Assembly (NCBI GenBank): GCA_027450005.1
Contig: DAIDKO010000030.1
Coordinates: forward strand, 53,819-117,818
DNA from: Rhodanobacter sp.
GTDB lineage: Bacteria > Pseudomonadota > Gammaproteobacteria > Xanthomonadales > Rhodanobacteraceae
DNA: 64,000 bases
Direction: 5' to 3'
The first letter of the stretch is position 1, and each line of letters begins with the position of its first letter. Of this stretch, positions 33,759 through 42,953 are shown one piece after another. Below the pieces are notes generated by a model. It was not told the DNA's origin. It searched no databases and was given only the letters and a program-made list of their open reading frames with translations. The translations under genes and the position numbers were made by a program.

Positions 33759-35234
33759 TTATCGCGGGCCGGGGTTCGCCAGCAGGGTTTCCAGCACAAC
33801 CTGCTGTTCAAGCATCGCCTGCCCGGTGGCAAGCAGCTCCAGGCGTTGGTCATCCCGGCGCAGGCGGAAGTCGAGGGAGCGCGCTTCGGACAGGTCGCCG
33901 GCCGTTGCGGACTGTCGCAGCCTTTCGGCGATGCCTGCCTGTAGAGCCGCGCTCCTGGTCAGCTCGACACGCTGCCGCTGCAGGATCGCGCGATCCTGCA
34001 GCAGGCGTGCGATGGCGGACCTGGCCTGGGCGAGGCGCAGCGTGTATTCGTCGTGCAAGGCCTGGCGCGTCGCCTTTGCGATGGCCACGTTGCCGCGGTT
34101 GCGATTGAAGAGCGGCAGGGTCAGCGAGACCTGGAAGCTGCGCGAGCTGATGGCGTCGGTGTCGCGGCCTCTGGAAAAGCCGACGTCGATCGATGGGAAC
34201 TGCTGCCAGATCGCACGCCGATAGCGGATGTCCGCGCTCTCGTAGCCCGCCTGCAGTGCCAACAGGTCGGGGCGGCGCTGCGCGAGCGTGGCCAGCTCGC
34301 GGGCGATCTCGGCCTTGCTGGGTGCGGGCCTTGCGGCAGGTGGCAGCAGCGTCAACGTCGCGTCCGGCGACAGGCCGAGCAGGGCATCCAGCGCCTGCCG
34401 GCTCGCCAGCAGTTGCCGCGCCATGCCGTCCCGGCGCGACTGCACGGCCTGCAGCGCGGCCTGGTCGAGGCCGAGCTGGGCCAGCGACACGTCGCCATGC
34501 CGTTGCGCTTGCGCCAGTTGCGCGTGGAAGCGCCCGCGCTGCCGCACCTCGTCGCGCAGCACGCCCAGCATCTTCGCCTGGTAGACGCAGCGCACGAACA
34601 GCTGTCGGGAGGCGGCGATCACCTGCCACTCCTGCCAGAGCAGGTTCAGGTCCACCTGCTTCGCCGAGGCCCGCGCAGCACGCACATCAGAGGCGTGGGA
34701 GAGCAGCGCCGTGAGATCGTAGGTCAGGCCGGCGCTGTAGGCCGTGCTATCGGCGGGGCCGCTGGTCGGGTAGCCGCGCGAGACATCCAGCACCGGATCC
34801 GGCAGCAAACCAGCGGCAAAGGCCTGCGCGTGCGCGATGCCGCGCTGGTCCCGGGCGATCTTCAGCATCGGGTTGTTGGCGACCGCCAGCATCGCCACGT
34901 CGGTCATGTCCAGGCCGCGGGATGGATCGAAAACATGCTTGCGCAGGGCCGGGATCGGCATCGATGCCGGGTCGACCTTGAGGTCAGCGACCTTGTCCGG
35001 CAGGCGGGCATGCTGCGCGAGCGGCAGCGGCTGATAGGTCGCGCAGCCGGCCAACATCGTGCACAGGGCAATGCCTGTCGCGGCGGCAAGGGCATGTGTG
35101 CCCGGGCTGAGCGCAGCGCCGATGGCGCGCAGTCGAAACCCGTCGCGATGATCGTTAGGCCCTTTCGCCATGCGGCTACGCCCGGTGCGAACGGGCAAGG
35201 CTTTGTCGCGCCATCTCGACAGGAGGCGCCTCAT
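33759..35234 (-). CDS. Outer membrane efflux factor (TolC/OprM-type lipoprotein)
   Basis: 491 residues if started at ATG 35234, which overlaps the RND gene stop (ATGA); ATG 35171 is an alternative that gives a 42-residue leader. A lipobox LAGC precedes the mature protein. The body has the two repeated long coiled helical regions of the outer membrane efflux protein family (for example QEWQVIAASRQLFVRCVYQ and TRQALHDEYTLRLAQARS). Forms the outer membrane tunnel of the tripartite pump encoded just upstream. Ends with TAA. Confidence 0.85.
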   Translation of the reverse strand: MRRLLSRWRDKALPVRTGRSRMAKGPNDHRDGFRLRAIGAALSPGTHALAAATGIALCTMLAGCATYQPLPLAQHARLPDKVADLKVDPASMPIPALRKHVFDPSRGLDMTDVAMLAVANNPMLKIARDQRGIAHAQAFAAGLLPDPVLDVSRGYPTSGPADSTAYSAGLTYDLTALLSHASDVRAARASAKQVDLNLLWQEWQVIAASRQLFVRCVYQAKMLGVLRDEVRQRGRFHAQLAQAQRHGDVSLAQLGLDQAALQAVQSRRDGMARQLLASRQALDALLGLSPDATLTLLPPAARPAPSKAEIARELATLAQRRPDLLALQAGYESADIRYRRAIWQQFPSIDVGFSRGRDTDAISSRSFQVSLTLPLFNRNRGNVAIAKATRQALHDEYTLRLAQARSAIARLLQDRAILQRQRVELTRSAALQAGIAERLRQSATAGDLSEARSLDFRLRRDDQRLELLATGQAMLEQQVVLETLLANPGPR

Positions 35235-38200
35235 GTCCGCGTTCCCCAGCGGAGATAGAGCGCGGGCAGCAGGTTGGTCGAAAGCACCGCGCTCCACAGC
35301 ACGCCGCCCAACACCACGATGGCCAGGCCCTGCTCCGGCGCGGCGCCCGTGCCCAAGCCCAGCGCGGTCGGCAGCATGCCCAGCACCGCGGTGAGCGTGG
35401 TCAGCACGATCGGGCGCAGGCGCTCGTGCACGGCCCGGCGCACGGCGTCCTCGCGCGGCATGCCCTGCTTTTCGTGGGAGCGCACGTAAGCCAGCAGCAC
35501 GATGCCGTGGTTGAGGCTGACGCCGACCAGGGTAAGCAGGCCGATCAGGCCGGTGGCGTTGAGCCCCACGCCGGAGACGGCCAGCGCCAGCGCGGCGCCG
35601 GTGAAGGCGAGCGGCGCCTGCAGCAGCAGGATCACCGGCAGCCGCCAGCCGCCGAACTGCAGCGCCAGGATGCCCAGGGTCAGCAGCAAGGCCAGCAGCA
35701 CCGCAAGCCCCAGCGCTTCGGCGGTATGGATCAGCTCGGGATACATGCCGCCGAATTCGATGCGGTATCCGGCCGGCCATCGCACCGATGACAGCGCGGC
35801 CCTGGCGGCGGCGATGGTGCTGCCCAGCGGACCGGTCGGCGTGGCCATGATGCTGAGCGCGCGCTCGCCGTCGATGTGTTCCAGCTGGTTGGGCTGCGCC
35901 TGCAGCGTCAGCCGCGCCAGGTGCGACAAGGGCATCCAGCCGTGCGGGCCGAGGATCGGTTCGCGGCCCAGCGCGGCCAGGCCGAGGTAGCGCGCGTCGG
36001 CCTGGCGCAGGTACAGCTCGCGCTGGCTGGCGCCGTAGGGCAGGGTCGCCAGCACGCGGCCGTGCAGCAGCAGGTCGAGCTGGTCGCCGAGTCCGGCGGG
36101 CGTCAGCCCGGCGCTGCGCAGCGCATCCATGCGCGGCGCGATCTGCAGCTGGGTCACCGGGTAGGCGTCGTTGTTGAAGATGTCGGTGAGCGCAGGCACC
36201 GTGCGCAGCCTGGCCGCAACGGTTTCCGACAGGCTGCGCAAGGTGTCGATGCGGTTGCCATAGAGCAGCACCTCGAACGGCTGCGGCAGGCCCGAGAGGC
36301 TCTCGCCCACGCGCTCGATGGTGGGCGTGTCGATGCTCTGCACCACGCCCGGCTGCCGGGCGACGTCGTGCAGGTGGTCGGCGATGCGGTCGAGGCTGTT
36401 GGCGTCGAAGCCCGGCTTGAGCACGATCTGCATCTCGCCGGCGAAACTGTGCTCGGTGTACGCCGATTGCTCCGGCGAGCCGTTGCGCACGAACACGTGC
36501 GCCACCGCTGGATCCGCCTGCAGGGCCTCGCTCATGCGCCGCGACACCGCGATGGCCTCGTCCAGCGAGGTGCCGGGTGCGAAGGTGAAGCTGTCGAGCA
36601 GCACGCCCTCGTTGGGCAGCGGCAGGAAGTTCACCGGCACGATGGCCAGCGCCCCGATGGCAATCACGAAGGCGACGGCGGCCGCCGCCAGGCTGGCGCC
36701 GGGGCGGCGCAGGGTCACGTCCAGCAGCTTGCCGTTGAAGCGGGCGAGCGTATCCATGCAGCGGTGGCTGCTCCGGAACACCCGCCCCACACGCGTGCCG
36801 CGATGGCCCAGCACGGCGGGAATCAGGGTCAGCGAAACGAACAGCGACGCAAGCAGCGCCAGGCCCATCGCCAGGGCGAACGGACGCATGAACAGCCCTG
36901 CCAGACCCGACACCGCCAGCAGGGGCAGGTAGGCCGCCACCGTGGTGAGCGTGCCGGTGGTGTCGGCGACCGCGATGTCGCTGACCCCGGCCCGCACGCC
37001 GTCCCATCCGGCCAGCCCGCTTTCCCAGCGGTGCTGGATCGCTTCGAGCACGATGATGCCGTCGTCCGCCAGCAGGCCCACCGCCAGCGTCAGAGCGCCC
37101 AGCGTCAGCAGGTTGAGGCTTTGCCCGAAGGCGTACAGGCCGCCGATGGCGAGCAGCAGGCTGGTGGGGATGCTGAGCGCCAGCACGCCCACGCCATGCT
37201 GGCGGCCGAGTATCCAGACCAGCACCAGGATCGCCAGTACGCCGCCGAGCAGCAGGTTGCGCAGCAGGTCGTGCCCGATCAGCGACACCAGGTAGGACTG
37301 GCGATAGATCGGCACCCAGGCCACGCCCTGCGGCAGCTGGCCCCGCAGCGACGCCAGGGTGCGCATGACCGCGGTGTCCACCGGGATCGTCGATGCGCCC
37401 GGCTGCTTGAACACGATCAGGCCGAGCCCCGACTGGCCGTCGACCTGCACCCCGTAATGCACGGCGGGCGGACCGTCGACCACGCGGGCCAGCGCGCCGA
37501 GCGGCACCGCGCCGCCGGGCGCGGGCACGGGAATCCCCAGCACGTCATTGACCTGGACCGGCAGGTGCCGCACTTCCAGCAGCACGTCCTGGTGCCCGAG
37601 CGTGGTGCGGCCGGCCGGTGCCAGCACGGCGGCGTGGCCGACCGCCGCCGCCAGCGCGTCCACCCCGACGTGGTGCTGGATCAGCGCCGCGGGATCGGGC
37701 TGGATCCAGATCGTGGGTGGCCCTGCGCCGAACAGCTCGACACGTTGCACGCCGGGCACCGCGCGCAGCGCGGGCAGCACATGGGTGCGGATCGCATCCT
37801 CGGCCTGCCACAGCGGCACGCCGGCAGGCACCCGCACTCCGGCGTCGAGCACCTCGTTCATCGCGTTGCCCATGATCTCGGCATACGGCGCGACCCGGGG
37901 CGGCAGGCTGCCGCGTGCGCGGTCGATCGCGCTGTAGACCGCCTGCAGGTCCAGCTGCGGATTGCTGCCCTGGGTGAAGCGCACGGTGAACTGCGCGCTG
38001 CCCTGGGCGATGCTGGTACGCAGGCTGTCCACGCCCTGCAGCCCGAGCAATTGCCCCTCGATGGGCCGCGCGACCAGCGACTCCATCTCCAGCGTGGCGT
38101 AGCCCGGCGCATGCACCACCACGCTGATCTGCGGGAAATCGAAGCGCGGTAGCACCTCGGCCGGGATGCGCCACAGCGCATAGGCGCCGTAGCCCAGCAG

Positions 38201-38257
38201 CAGGCCGAAGGCCAGCACCCACGGCAGCGGACGGCGGAGGAGGGCAAGCCATTTCAT
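35231..38257 (-). CDS. RND efflux pump, inner membrane permease
   Basis: 1008 residues, twelve-helix RND layout: helix 1 at about 12-30, large periplasmic domain, helices 2-6 (about 330-480), second periplasmic domain, helices 7-12 (about 850-1000). The helix 4 proton site reads VGLLADDGIIVLEAI with the paired Asp of the family. It lacks the Met pairs that would mark a CusA copper pump at a level I can confirm, so the substrate (metal or organic) is open. Start overlaps the fusion protein stop by one base (TGATG). Confidence 0.88.
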   Translation of the reverse strand: MKWLALLRRPLPWVLAFGLLLGYGAYALWRIPAEVLPRFDFPQISVVVHAPGYATLEMESLVARPIEGQLLGLQGVDSLRTSIAQGSAQFTVRFTQGSNPQLDLQAVYSAIDRARGSLPPRVAPYAEIMGNAMNEVLDAGVRVPAGVPLWQAEDAIRTHVLPALRAVPGVQRVELFGAGPPTIWIQPDPAALIQHHVGVDALAAAVGHAAVLAPAGRTTLGHQDVLLEVRHLPVQVNDVLGIPVPAPGGAVPLGALARVVDGPPAVHYGVQVDGQSGLGLIVFKQPGASTIPVDTAVMRTLASLRGQLPQGVAWVPIYRQSYLVSLIGHDLLRNLLLGGVLAILVLVWILGRQHGVGVLALSIPTSLLLAIGGLYAFGQSLNLLTLGALTLAVGLLADDGIIVLEAIQHRWESGLAGWDGVRAGVSDIAVADTTGTLTTVAAYLPLLAVSGLAGLFMRPFALAMGLALLASLFVSLTLIPAVLGHRGTRVGRVFRSSHRCMDTLARFNGKLLDVTLRRPGASLAAAAVAFVIAIGALAIVPVNFLPLPNEGVLLDSFTFAPGTSLDEAIAVSRRMSEALQADPAVAHVFVRNGSPEQSAYTEHSFAGEMQIVLKPGFDANSLDRIADHLHDVARQPGVVQSIDTPTIERVGESLSGLPQPFEVLLYGNRIDTLRSLSETVAARLRTVPALTDIFNNDAYPVTQLQIAPRMDALRSAGLTPAGLGDQLDLLLHGRVLATLPYGASQRELYLRQADARYLGLAALGREPILGPHGWMPLSHLARLTLQAQPNQLEHIDGERALSIMATPTGPLGSTIAAARAALSSVRWPAGYRIEFGGMYPELIHTAEALGLAVLLALLLTLGILALQFGGWRLPVILLLQAPLAFTGAALALAVSGVGLNATGLIGLLTLVGVSLNHGIVLLAYVRSHEKQGMPREDAVRRAVHERLRPIVLTTLTAVLGMLPTALGLGTGAAPEQGLAIVVLGGVLWSAVLSTNLLPALYLRWGTRT

Positions 38258-39258
38258 CAGTCGGGCGGCGTGTATTGCGCGGCGAAGTGGCGGTGGAAGA
38301 GCAGGTAGGCGTCGCGTACCACCACCGGCACGCCGGGCTTCAAGCCGCTCCTGATCACCACGTCATCGCCCCGCGTCGGGCCTGGCGTCACGACCTGGGC
38401 CGCCAGCTTGTTGCCCACATCGGTGAGCACGTACCACTTGCCGGCATCGAGGATCAGCGCCTGCGCCGGCACGGCGATCGCCCGTTGAGCATGGCCGGCC
38501 CAGCGCACCTCGCCGGTGTCGCCGGCCTGCCAGCCGGCAGGGCCGACCGGTGCGAAATTCAGCACCTGCGCACCATCCGCGGCGCGTGCGGGGAGCTCGG
38601 CGACCAGCTTCACCGCGATCGATGCTCCGCCGTCCGCCGGCATGAAACGGCCGACCGAACCGACCGGGTGCGCGTTGCCGAAGCATTCGGCGCGCAGCCA
38701 CAACTGCCCTTGCGGCAACAGGGTCAGCACAGGCGCGCCGGCCTGCAAGTCGGTGCCGGGCGCGGCCGCTATGCTGCCGACGGTCGCGGCGACGGGGCTG
38801 CTCAGGATGGCCTGCGCCTGCAGCGTGCCCAGGGTGGCGCGTGCGGCGGCCTGCCGGCTCAGCACCGTGCCCAGCGCCGATTGCGCCGCGGCCAGCGTCT
38901 GGCGGTTGCTGGTCAGCGGATAGGTGCGCTGTACGGATTCAGCGGCGCGCCTGGCCGAGGCGACGGCCTGTTGCGAGGCCTGCAGCTGCGCACGTGCTGC
39001 GGCAAGTTCGCCGTCGAGCTGCGGGCCACCGAGGCTGGCCAGCACCTGTCCTGCCGCCACCGCCTGTCCGGGCGCCACCTGCAGGCGCACGATGCGCGCC
39101 GCCGTCGCCGCGTGCAGCACCAGCGGCGCGGTGCTCTCCACGCTGGCCCAGGCGCGGCCCTCCGGGCGGTAGGTCACCGCGCGTGCGGGCAGGGTGACCG
39201 GGCTGGCGACGACCGGGCCGGTCAACGCAAGCAACAACAAAGCGTGCCAGCGGGTCAT
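38257..39258 (-). CDS. RND efflux membrane fusion protein
   Basis: 333 residues with a signal peptide (about 1-18, PVVA). Lipoyl-like halves flank a short coiled coil: ARIVRLQVAPGQAVAAGQVL before, and SSPVAATVGSIAAAPGTDLQ after, the helix AARAQLQASQQAVASARRA. The C-terminal beta domain ends RHFAAQYTPPD. Links the pump to the outer membrane factor. First gene of the efflux operon, with a CusR-type box 87-102 bases upstream. No His/Met-rich metal-binding tail of the CusB or CzcB type is seen. Confidence 0.87.
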   Translation of the reverse strand: MTRWHALLLLALTGPVVASPVTLPARAVTYRPEGRAWASVESTAPLVLHAATAARIVRLQVAPGQAVAAGQVLASLGGPQLDGELAAARAQLQASQQAVASARRAAESVQRTYPLTSNRQTLAAAQSALGTVLSRQAAARATLGTLQAQAILSSPVAATVGSIAAAPGTDLQAGAPVLTLLPQGQLWLRAECFGNAHPVGSVGRFMPADGGASIAVKLVAELPARAADGAQVLNFAPVGPAGWQAGDTGEVRWAGHAQRAIAVPAQALILDAGKWYVLTDVGNKLAAQVVTPGPTRGDDVVIRSGLKPGVPVVVRDAYLLFHRHFAAQYTPPD

Positions 39259-39344
39259 GTCCTACGCGTCTCCGCCACGCCTCACCCGAGGCGCCAACGG
39301 CCCTCAAGTTTAGGCAGGCCGCCCGGCATTCCGCGATCAAACCC

Positions 39345-39360
39345 ATGACAAAACTGTCAT
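39345..39360. promoter_or_regulatory. CusR/CopR-type box ATGACA-N4-TGTCAT
   Basis: Perfect inverted repeat ATGACA-AAAC-TGTCAT, the core of the box known for the copper-responsive regulators CusR and CopR (AATGACA, short spacer, TGTCATT). It lies 13 bases past the kinase stop and 87 bases before the fusion protein start, so it is well placed to drive the efflux genes separately from the regulator pair. Confidence 0.75.
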
Positions 39361-39372
39361 CCGGCGTACGGG

Positions 39373-40806
39373 TCAGGCGCGCTGCTGTGCAGGCGGCGAC
39401 GGCGGAAAGCGCAGCGATACCCTGGTGCCGAGCCCGGGCTGACTGTCCAGCGCGACGGCGCCGCCGTGCGCCTCGACGATGCTCTTGACGATGGCGAGGC
39501 CCAGTCCGGTGCCTTCGCCGTCGGCATGCCGGCGCGAGGGGCTGGCCTGGTAGAAGCGGTCGAACACGTGCGGCTGATGGTCCGCGGCGATGCCGATGCC
39601 GCGATCGGTCACCTGCACTTCGGTGCCGCCATCCGCCTGTGCGCGGAGTTCGACACGGATGTCCTCGCGTGCCTTCGAATGCTGGATGGCGTTGGCCAGC
39701 AGGTTGGTCAGCGCGTGGCGGAACAGCAACGGGTCGGCGTGCACCCGCGCGTTGCCTTGAAGCTGGATGCCCAGCCCGCGCGAGCTGGCGCCGGGCAACT
39801 GCTGGGCAATGACCCATCGGCACGCCTCCGCGCCATCGAACGCCTCGACGTGCAGCGCGGCGTCGGCGCGTTCGGCGCGCGCCATGAACAGCAGGTTGTC
39901 GACCAGGGCGTGCAGTCGTCGGCACTCCTCCAGGTTGGACTCCAGCGCTTCGCGGTACTCGCCGCCGCTGCGCTCGCGCAGCAGGCACACGTCGAGCGAG
40001 CTGCGCATGTTGCTCAGCGGCGTGCGCAGCTCGTGCGCGAGGTCGGAGGAAAAGCGCGAGAGGCGGCCGAATGCTTCCTCCAGGCGGATCAGCATCGAGT
40101 TGAACACCGCGACCAGTTCGTCCAGTTCGCGCGGCCAGGGCGGGTCGGTGGGGATGCGTGCCGACAGGTGCTTCGGGGTCACCTCGCGCGCGGCGTTGGC
40201 GATGCGCTTGAGCGGTGCCAGCGCGTGCTCGGCCACGAAATACCCGGCCACGACCAAGGCCGGGGTCAGCAGCGCGAAGGCCAGCCAGATGGCGCGCCGC
40301 AGTTCGGCCAGCAGGGCGGCGTCGCGCGTCACGTCCATGGCGATCTGCACCCGTAGCGGTGCCGCCAGCCCGGAGGCGTGCAGCGTGGTGGTCGCCAGCG
40401 CATACGCGCGGGCGCCGGCTCTCAGCATGCGGATGGCGTCGGGCGCGGAAGGCGATTCGGCGAACACCCCTGGCGGCAGCGCCTCCTGCATGCCCGGCGT
40501 TTCGCCCAGGATGCGGCCGGCGCCGGACAGCACCCGGGCCTGGTACTGGCGCACGTCGCTTTCGTCGGTTTCCTTGGCGATCTCGCGCAGCAGGCTGCCC
40601 GGCTGGCCGTGGCCGTCGTCCAGGTCGGTCTGCATTTCCGCCGTCTTCGCGCGCAGGAAGCGCTGGTGCTCCGCATTGAAGGTCGCCGAGAGCTGCCACA
40701 TCACCATGCTGGCGAGCAGCGCCATCGCGGCCAGCACCACCAGGGTGTAGAGCAGGGTGAGGCGCCCGCCGATCGAGGACGTGCGGCGCGGGCGCTCAGT
40801 CGTCAT
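39373..40806 (-). CDS. Heavy-metal-type sensor histidine kinase, CusS-like
   Basis: 477 residues from ATG 40806, overlapping the regulator stop by 11 bases. Two helices (about 15-36 and 175-200) flank a periplasmic loop; then HAMP, HisKA with SSDLAHELRTPLSNM, and an ATPase domain with NLLANAIQHS, DRGIGIAADH and GTGLGLAIV. The HELRTPLSNM form is typical of the CusS/IrlS heavy metal sensor family. Pairs with the upstream response regulator. The metal is not readable, but the CusR-type box suggests copper or silver. Confidence 0.85.
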   Translation of the reverse strand: MTTERPRRTSSIGGRLTLLYTLVVLAAMALLASMVMWQLSATFNAEHQRFLRAKTAEMQTDLDDGHGQPGSLLREIAKETDESDVRQYQARVLSGAGRILGETPGMQEALPPGVFAESPSAPDAIRMLRAGARAYALATTTLHASGLAAPLRVQIAMDVTRDAALLAELRRAIWLAFALLTPALVVAGYFVAEHALAPLKRIANAAREVTPKHLSARIPTDPPWPRELDELVAVFNSMLIRLEEAFGRLSRFSSDLAHELRTPLSNMRSSLDVCLLRERSGGEYREALESNLEECRRLHALVDNLLFMARAERADAALHVEAFDGAEACRWVIAQQLPGASSRGLGIQLQGNARVHADPLLFRHALTNLLANAIQHSKAREDIRVELRAQADGGTEVQVTDRGIGIAADHQPHVFDRFYQASPSRRHADGEGTGLGLAIVKSIVEAHGGAVALDSQPGLGTRVSLRFPPSPPAQQRA

Positions 40807-41476
40807 GGGCGTCGAGCACGTAGCCCACGCCGCGCACGGTCTGCAGCAGCGGCGTAGGGAAGGGCGCGTCGACCTTGGCGCGCAGCCGGCGCACCACGAC
40901 ATCCACCACGTTGGTCTGCGTGTCGAAGCACACGCCCCAGACGCTTTCGGCGATCAGCGTGCGCGACAGCACCCGTCCACGGTGGCGCGCCAGCAGGAGC
41001 AGCAGGGCGTATTCCCTGGGCGTGAGCTGCAGCGGCCGGCCGGCGCGTTCGACGCGGTGGCGCAGCAGGTCGAACACCAGGTCGCCGACGCGCAGGCCGT
41101 TGTCGCCGGCCACGGACTCCGCCTGCCTGGCGATGTTGCGCACCCGCGCCACCAGTTCGGCGAAGGCGAACGGCTTCACCAGGTAGTCGTTCGCGCCGAG
41201 CTCGAAGCCGCGCACGCGGTCTTCGACGTGGTCGCGCGCGGTGAGGAACAGGATGGGGGTGCGGTTGTTCTCGCCACGCAGGGTCCTGACCAGGGCCCAG
41301 CCGTCGAGACCCGGCAGCATGACGTCGAGCACCGCCGCGTCGAACGCGTGCTCGCGCAACAGGCCCAGCGCCGCGTTGCCGTCTTCGACCGCTTCGACGG
41401 CAAAGCCGAGTTCGCGCAACCCCTGCGCCACGTAGCGCCGCGTCTTGGCCTCGTCTTCGGCGATGAGAATCCGCAT
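40796..41476 (-). CDS. Response regulator, CusR-like (OmpR family)
   Basis: 226 residues. Receiver with LIAEDEAKTRRYV, phospho-acceptor Asp in AAVLDVMLPGLDGW near residue 51, and Lys in LVKPFAF; winged helix with RTLIAESVWG and VRRLRAKVDAPF, ending VRGVGYVL. AEDEAKTRRYVAQGL is the usual start of the CusR/CopR/IrlR subgroup. First gene of the pair; its promoter should lie in the 135 bases upstream, where I see no second copy of the box. Confidence 0.87.
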   Translation of the reverse strand: MRILIAEDEAKTRRYVAQGLRELGFAVEAVEDGNAALGLLREHAFDAAVLDVMLPGLDGWALVRTLRGENNRTPILFLTARDHVEDRVRGFELGANDYLVKPFAFAELVARVRNIARQAESVAGDNGLRVGDLVFDLLRHRVERAGRPLQLTPREYALLLLLARHRGRVLSRTLIAESVWGVCFDTQTNVVDVVVRRLRAKVDAPFPTPLLQTVRGVGYVLDAHDD

Positions 41477-41611
41477 GGTCGTGCAGCCTTGGTTCCGTCG
41501 CGATCAACGCGCAACAGGCTGACAGCAATCAGGACCGGCGCCAACCTGCGGTCGTCCCGCGATAGCCGGCGCCAGCACGAGCGGCACGCACGCGTGGATC
41601 CGGGGGCGAGG

Positions 41612-42622
41612 TCAGTGGTCGTTGATCTCCAGGATCGCACCGGCGCGCGGATCGCACACGAACACGTGGCCGTCGTTGTCGTCGGCGACGCAGTGTGCGT
41701 GTTGCGCGGTCTTGTAGCGGGCGATCGGCTTCAGCGCGCCCGAGGCAGCCACATCGAAAATCGTGAGGTCGGCCGCCCTGGCGCCGGGCACGTACAGGTG
41801 ATGCAGCCTGGAGCTGTAGCGGATGATGTCGATACCGGCACCGGCGGGCGCACTGGCCAGCACCTTGCCGTTCTCGGCCGGTGCCAACGTCACCACCTTG
41901 CCTTCGCCGCAGGCGACGAAGACGTGGTTGTCGGCTTCATCGATGGCGATGCCGTTGGATCCCTTGCAGGTGTTGGGCCACTCGGCCAGCACCTTGTGCG
42001 TGGTGAGGGCCATCTCCACCGTCTTGTTCTTCCACAGGTTCGAATAGGCCCGGTTGCGCTGGTCGTCGATCTCCAGCGACTCCGGTCCGCCGGCCACGTG
42101 GATGACCGATGCCGGCGTCAGCACGGGCCTGGGTTCAACCGAGAGCTTGAATGTCTGGATCTGCGCCTTGCCGGGCTCGGACACCCAGATTTCGTGGGTC
42201 CGCGCGACGTAGCGGATGTAGTCCGGCCCGCTCGCCAGCGGGGTGCGCCCGACCACGGCGTGTGTCTTCGGGTCGATCGTCACGATCTCCGTGGGGTCAT
42301 GGTCGCTGGCGAACAAATAGCCGTCGGCGTAGATCGCGGAGGTAGTGCCCTCCCGGAACGACTTGACCTTTGGCGCGGCGCTCACACCCGGGATCACGGT
42401 CAGCGCATGCGTCACCGGGTCCATCAGGACCAGGTTGCCGGTGGTGCCAGCCGGGATCGTCACGCGACCGAGCTGCGCGGCGTAGCCGATGTCGTCGAAG
42501 CCGATCCCGTGGGCGCCGCCAGGAATCCTGATCACCGCGTTCGGTGCCAGTAGCGCGGACGCGGCAAGCAGCGAGAAGGGGGCCGCCGCAGCCAGCAGGG
42601 CCGGGGGAAGAAACGCTTTCAT
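41612..42622 (-). CDS. Exported YVTN/NHL-type beta-propeller protein
   Basis: 336 residues with a signal peptide (about 1-21). The rest is a repeated beta-propeller pattern in which each blade has a D-x-x-T/D-G/H turn (YLFASDHDPTEIVTIDPKTH, HVFVACGEGKVVTLAP, HVFVCDPRAGAILEIND). Similar to YncE-like periplasmic proteins of unknown role. Alone on its strand; the efflux regulators start 135 bases downstream, so a link to metal stress is possible but not shown. Confidence 0.75.
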   Translation of the reverse strand: MKAFLPPALLAAAAPFSLLAASALLAPNAVIRIPGGAHGIGFDDIGYAAQLGRVTIPAGTTGNLVLMDPVTHALTVIPGVSAAPKVKSFREGTTSAIYADGYLFASDHDPTEIVTIDPKTHAVVGRTPLASGPDYIRYVARTHEIWVSEPGKAQIQTFKLSVEPRPVLTPASVIHVAGGPESLEIDDQRNRAYSNLWKNKTVEMALTTHKVLAEWPNTCKGSNGIAIDEADNHVFVACGEGKVVTLAPAENGKVLASAPAGAGIDIIRYSSRLHHLYVPGARAADLTIFDVAASGALKPIARYKTAQHAHCVADDNDGHVFVCDPRAGAILEINDH

Positions 42623-42953
42623 GGCTGAACTCCTCGCGCTCAGGCGTCTGCCTGTACCGGAATACGACTTCCAATCGTAACGGAATGCGCCGTCCCCAGA
42701 GTGTGCCTGTCGTCATAGGCCACAACGGGGGGGGCAGGGTTTCAGTCGGCTCCGTTGGAGGGTTGGACTCCAGGCCACGGTGCGCGGCGGTCCTCAAAAC
42801 CGTGGGCGGTGGTCGTGCGTGGAAGTCAACGCCCAAAGCGATGACTGCCTTTTGCAGGTTCCTGAGGCTCGTTGGTGGGAGTCAAGCGCACGGCGTAGCC
42901 TTGCCCGCCCCCAAGTCCCTAGGATGAGGCTTTCAGCGGGGTGGGGAATACTG
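42623..42953. other. Gap between the beta-propeller and amidase genes
   Basis: 331 bases with promoters for both divergent genes presumably inside. Contains a run of eight G (42727-42734). No repeat, RNA or gene is recognised. Confidence 0.35.

Noticed and set aside
33759-41476. Efflux block as a genomic island with attachment sites
   Set aside because: One edge looks like a junction (GFA remnant), but no direct repeats, integrase or tRNA were found and codon use matches the surroundings.
42727-42734. Run of eight G as a phase-variation tract
   Set aside because: It lies in a non-coding gap about 220 bases from the amidase start and not within a promoter that I can define; a single tract is weak evidence.
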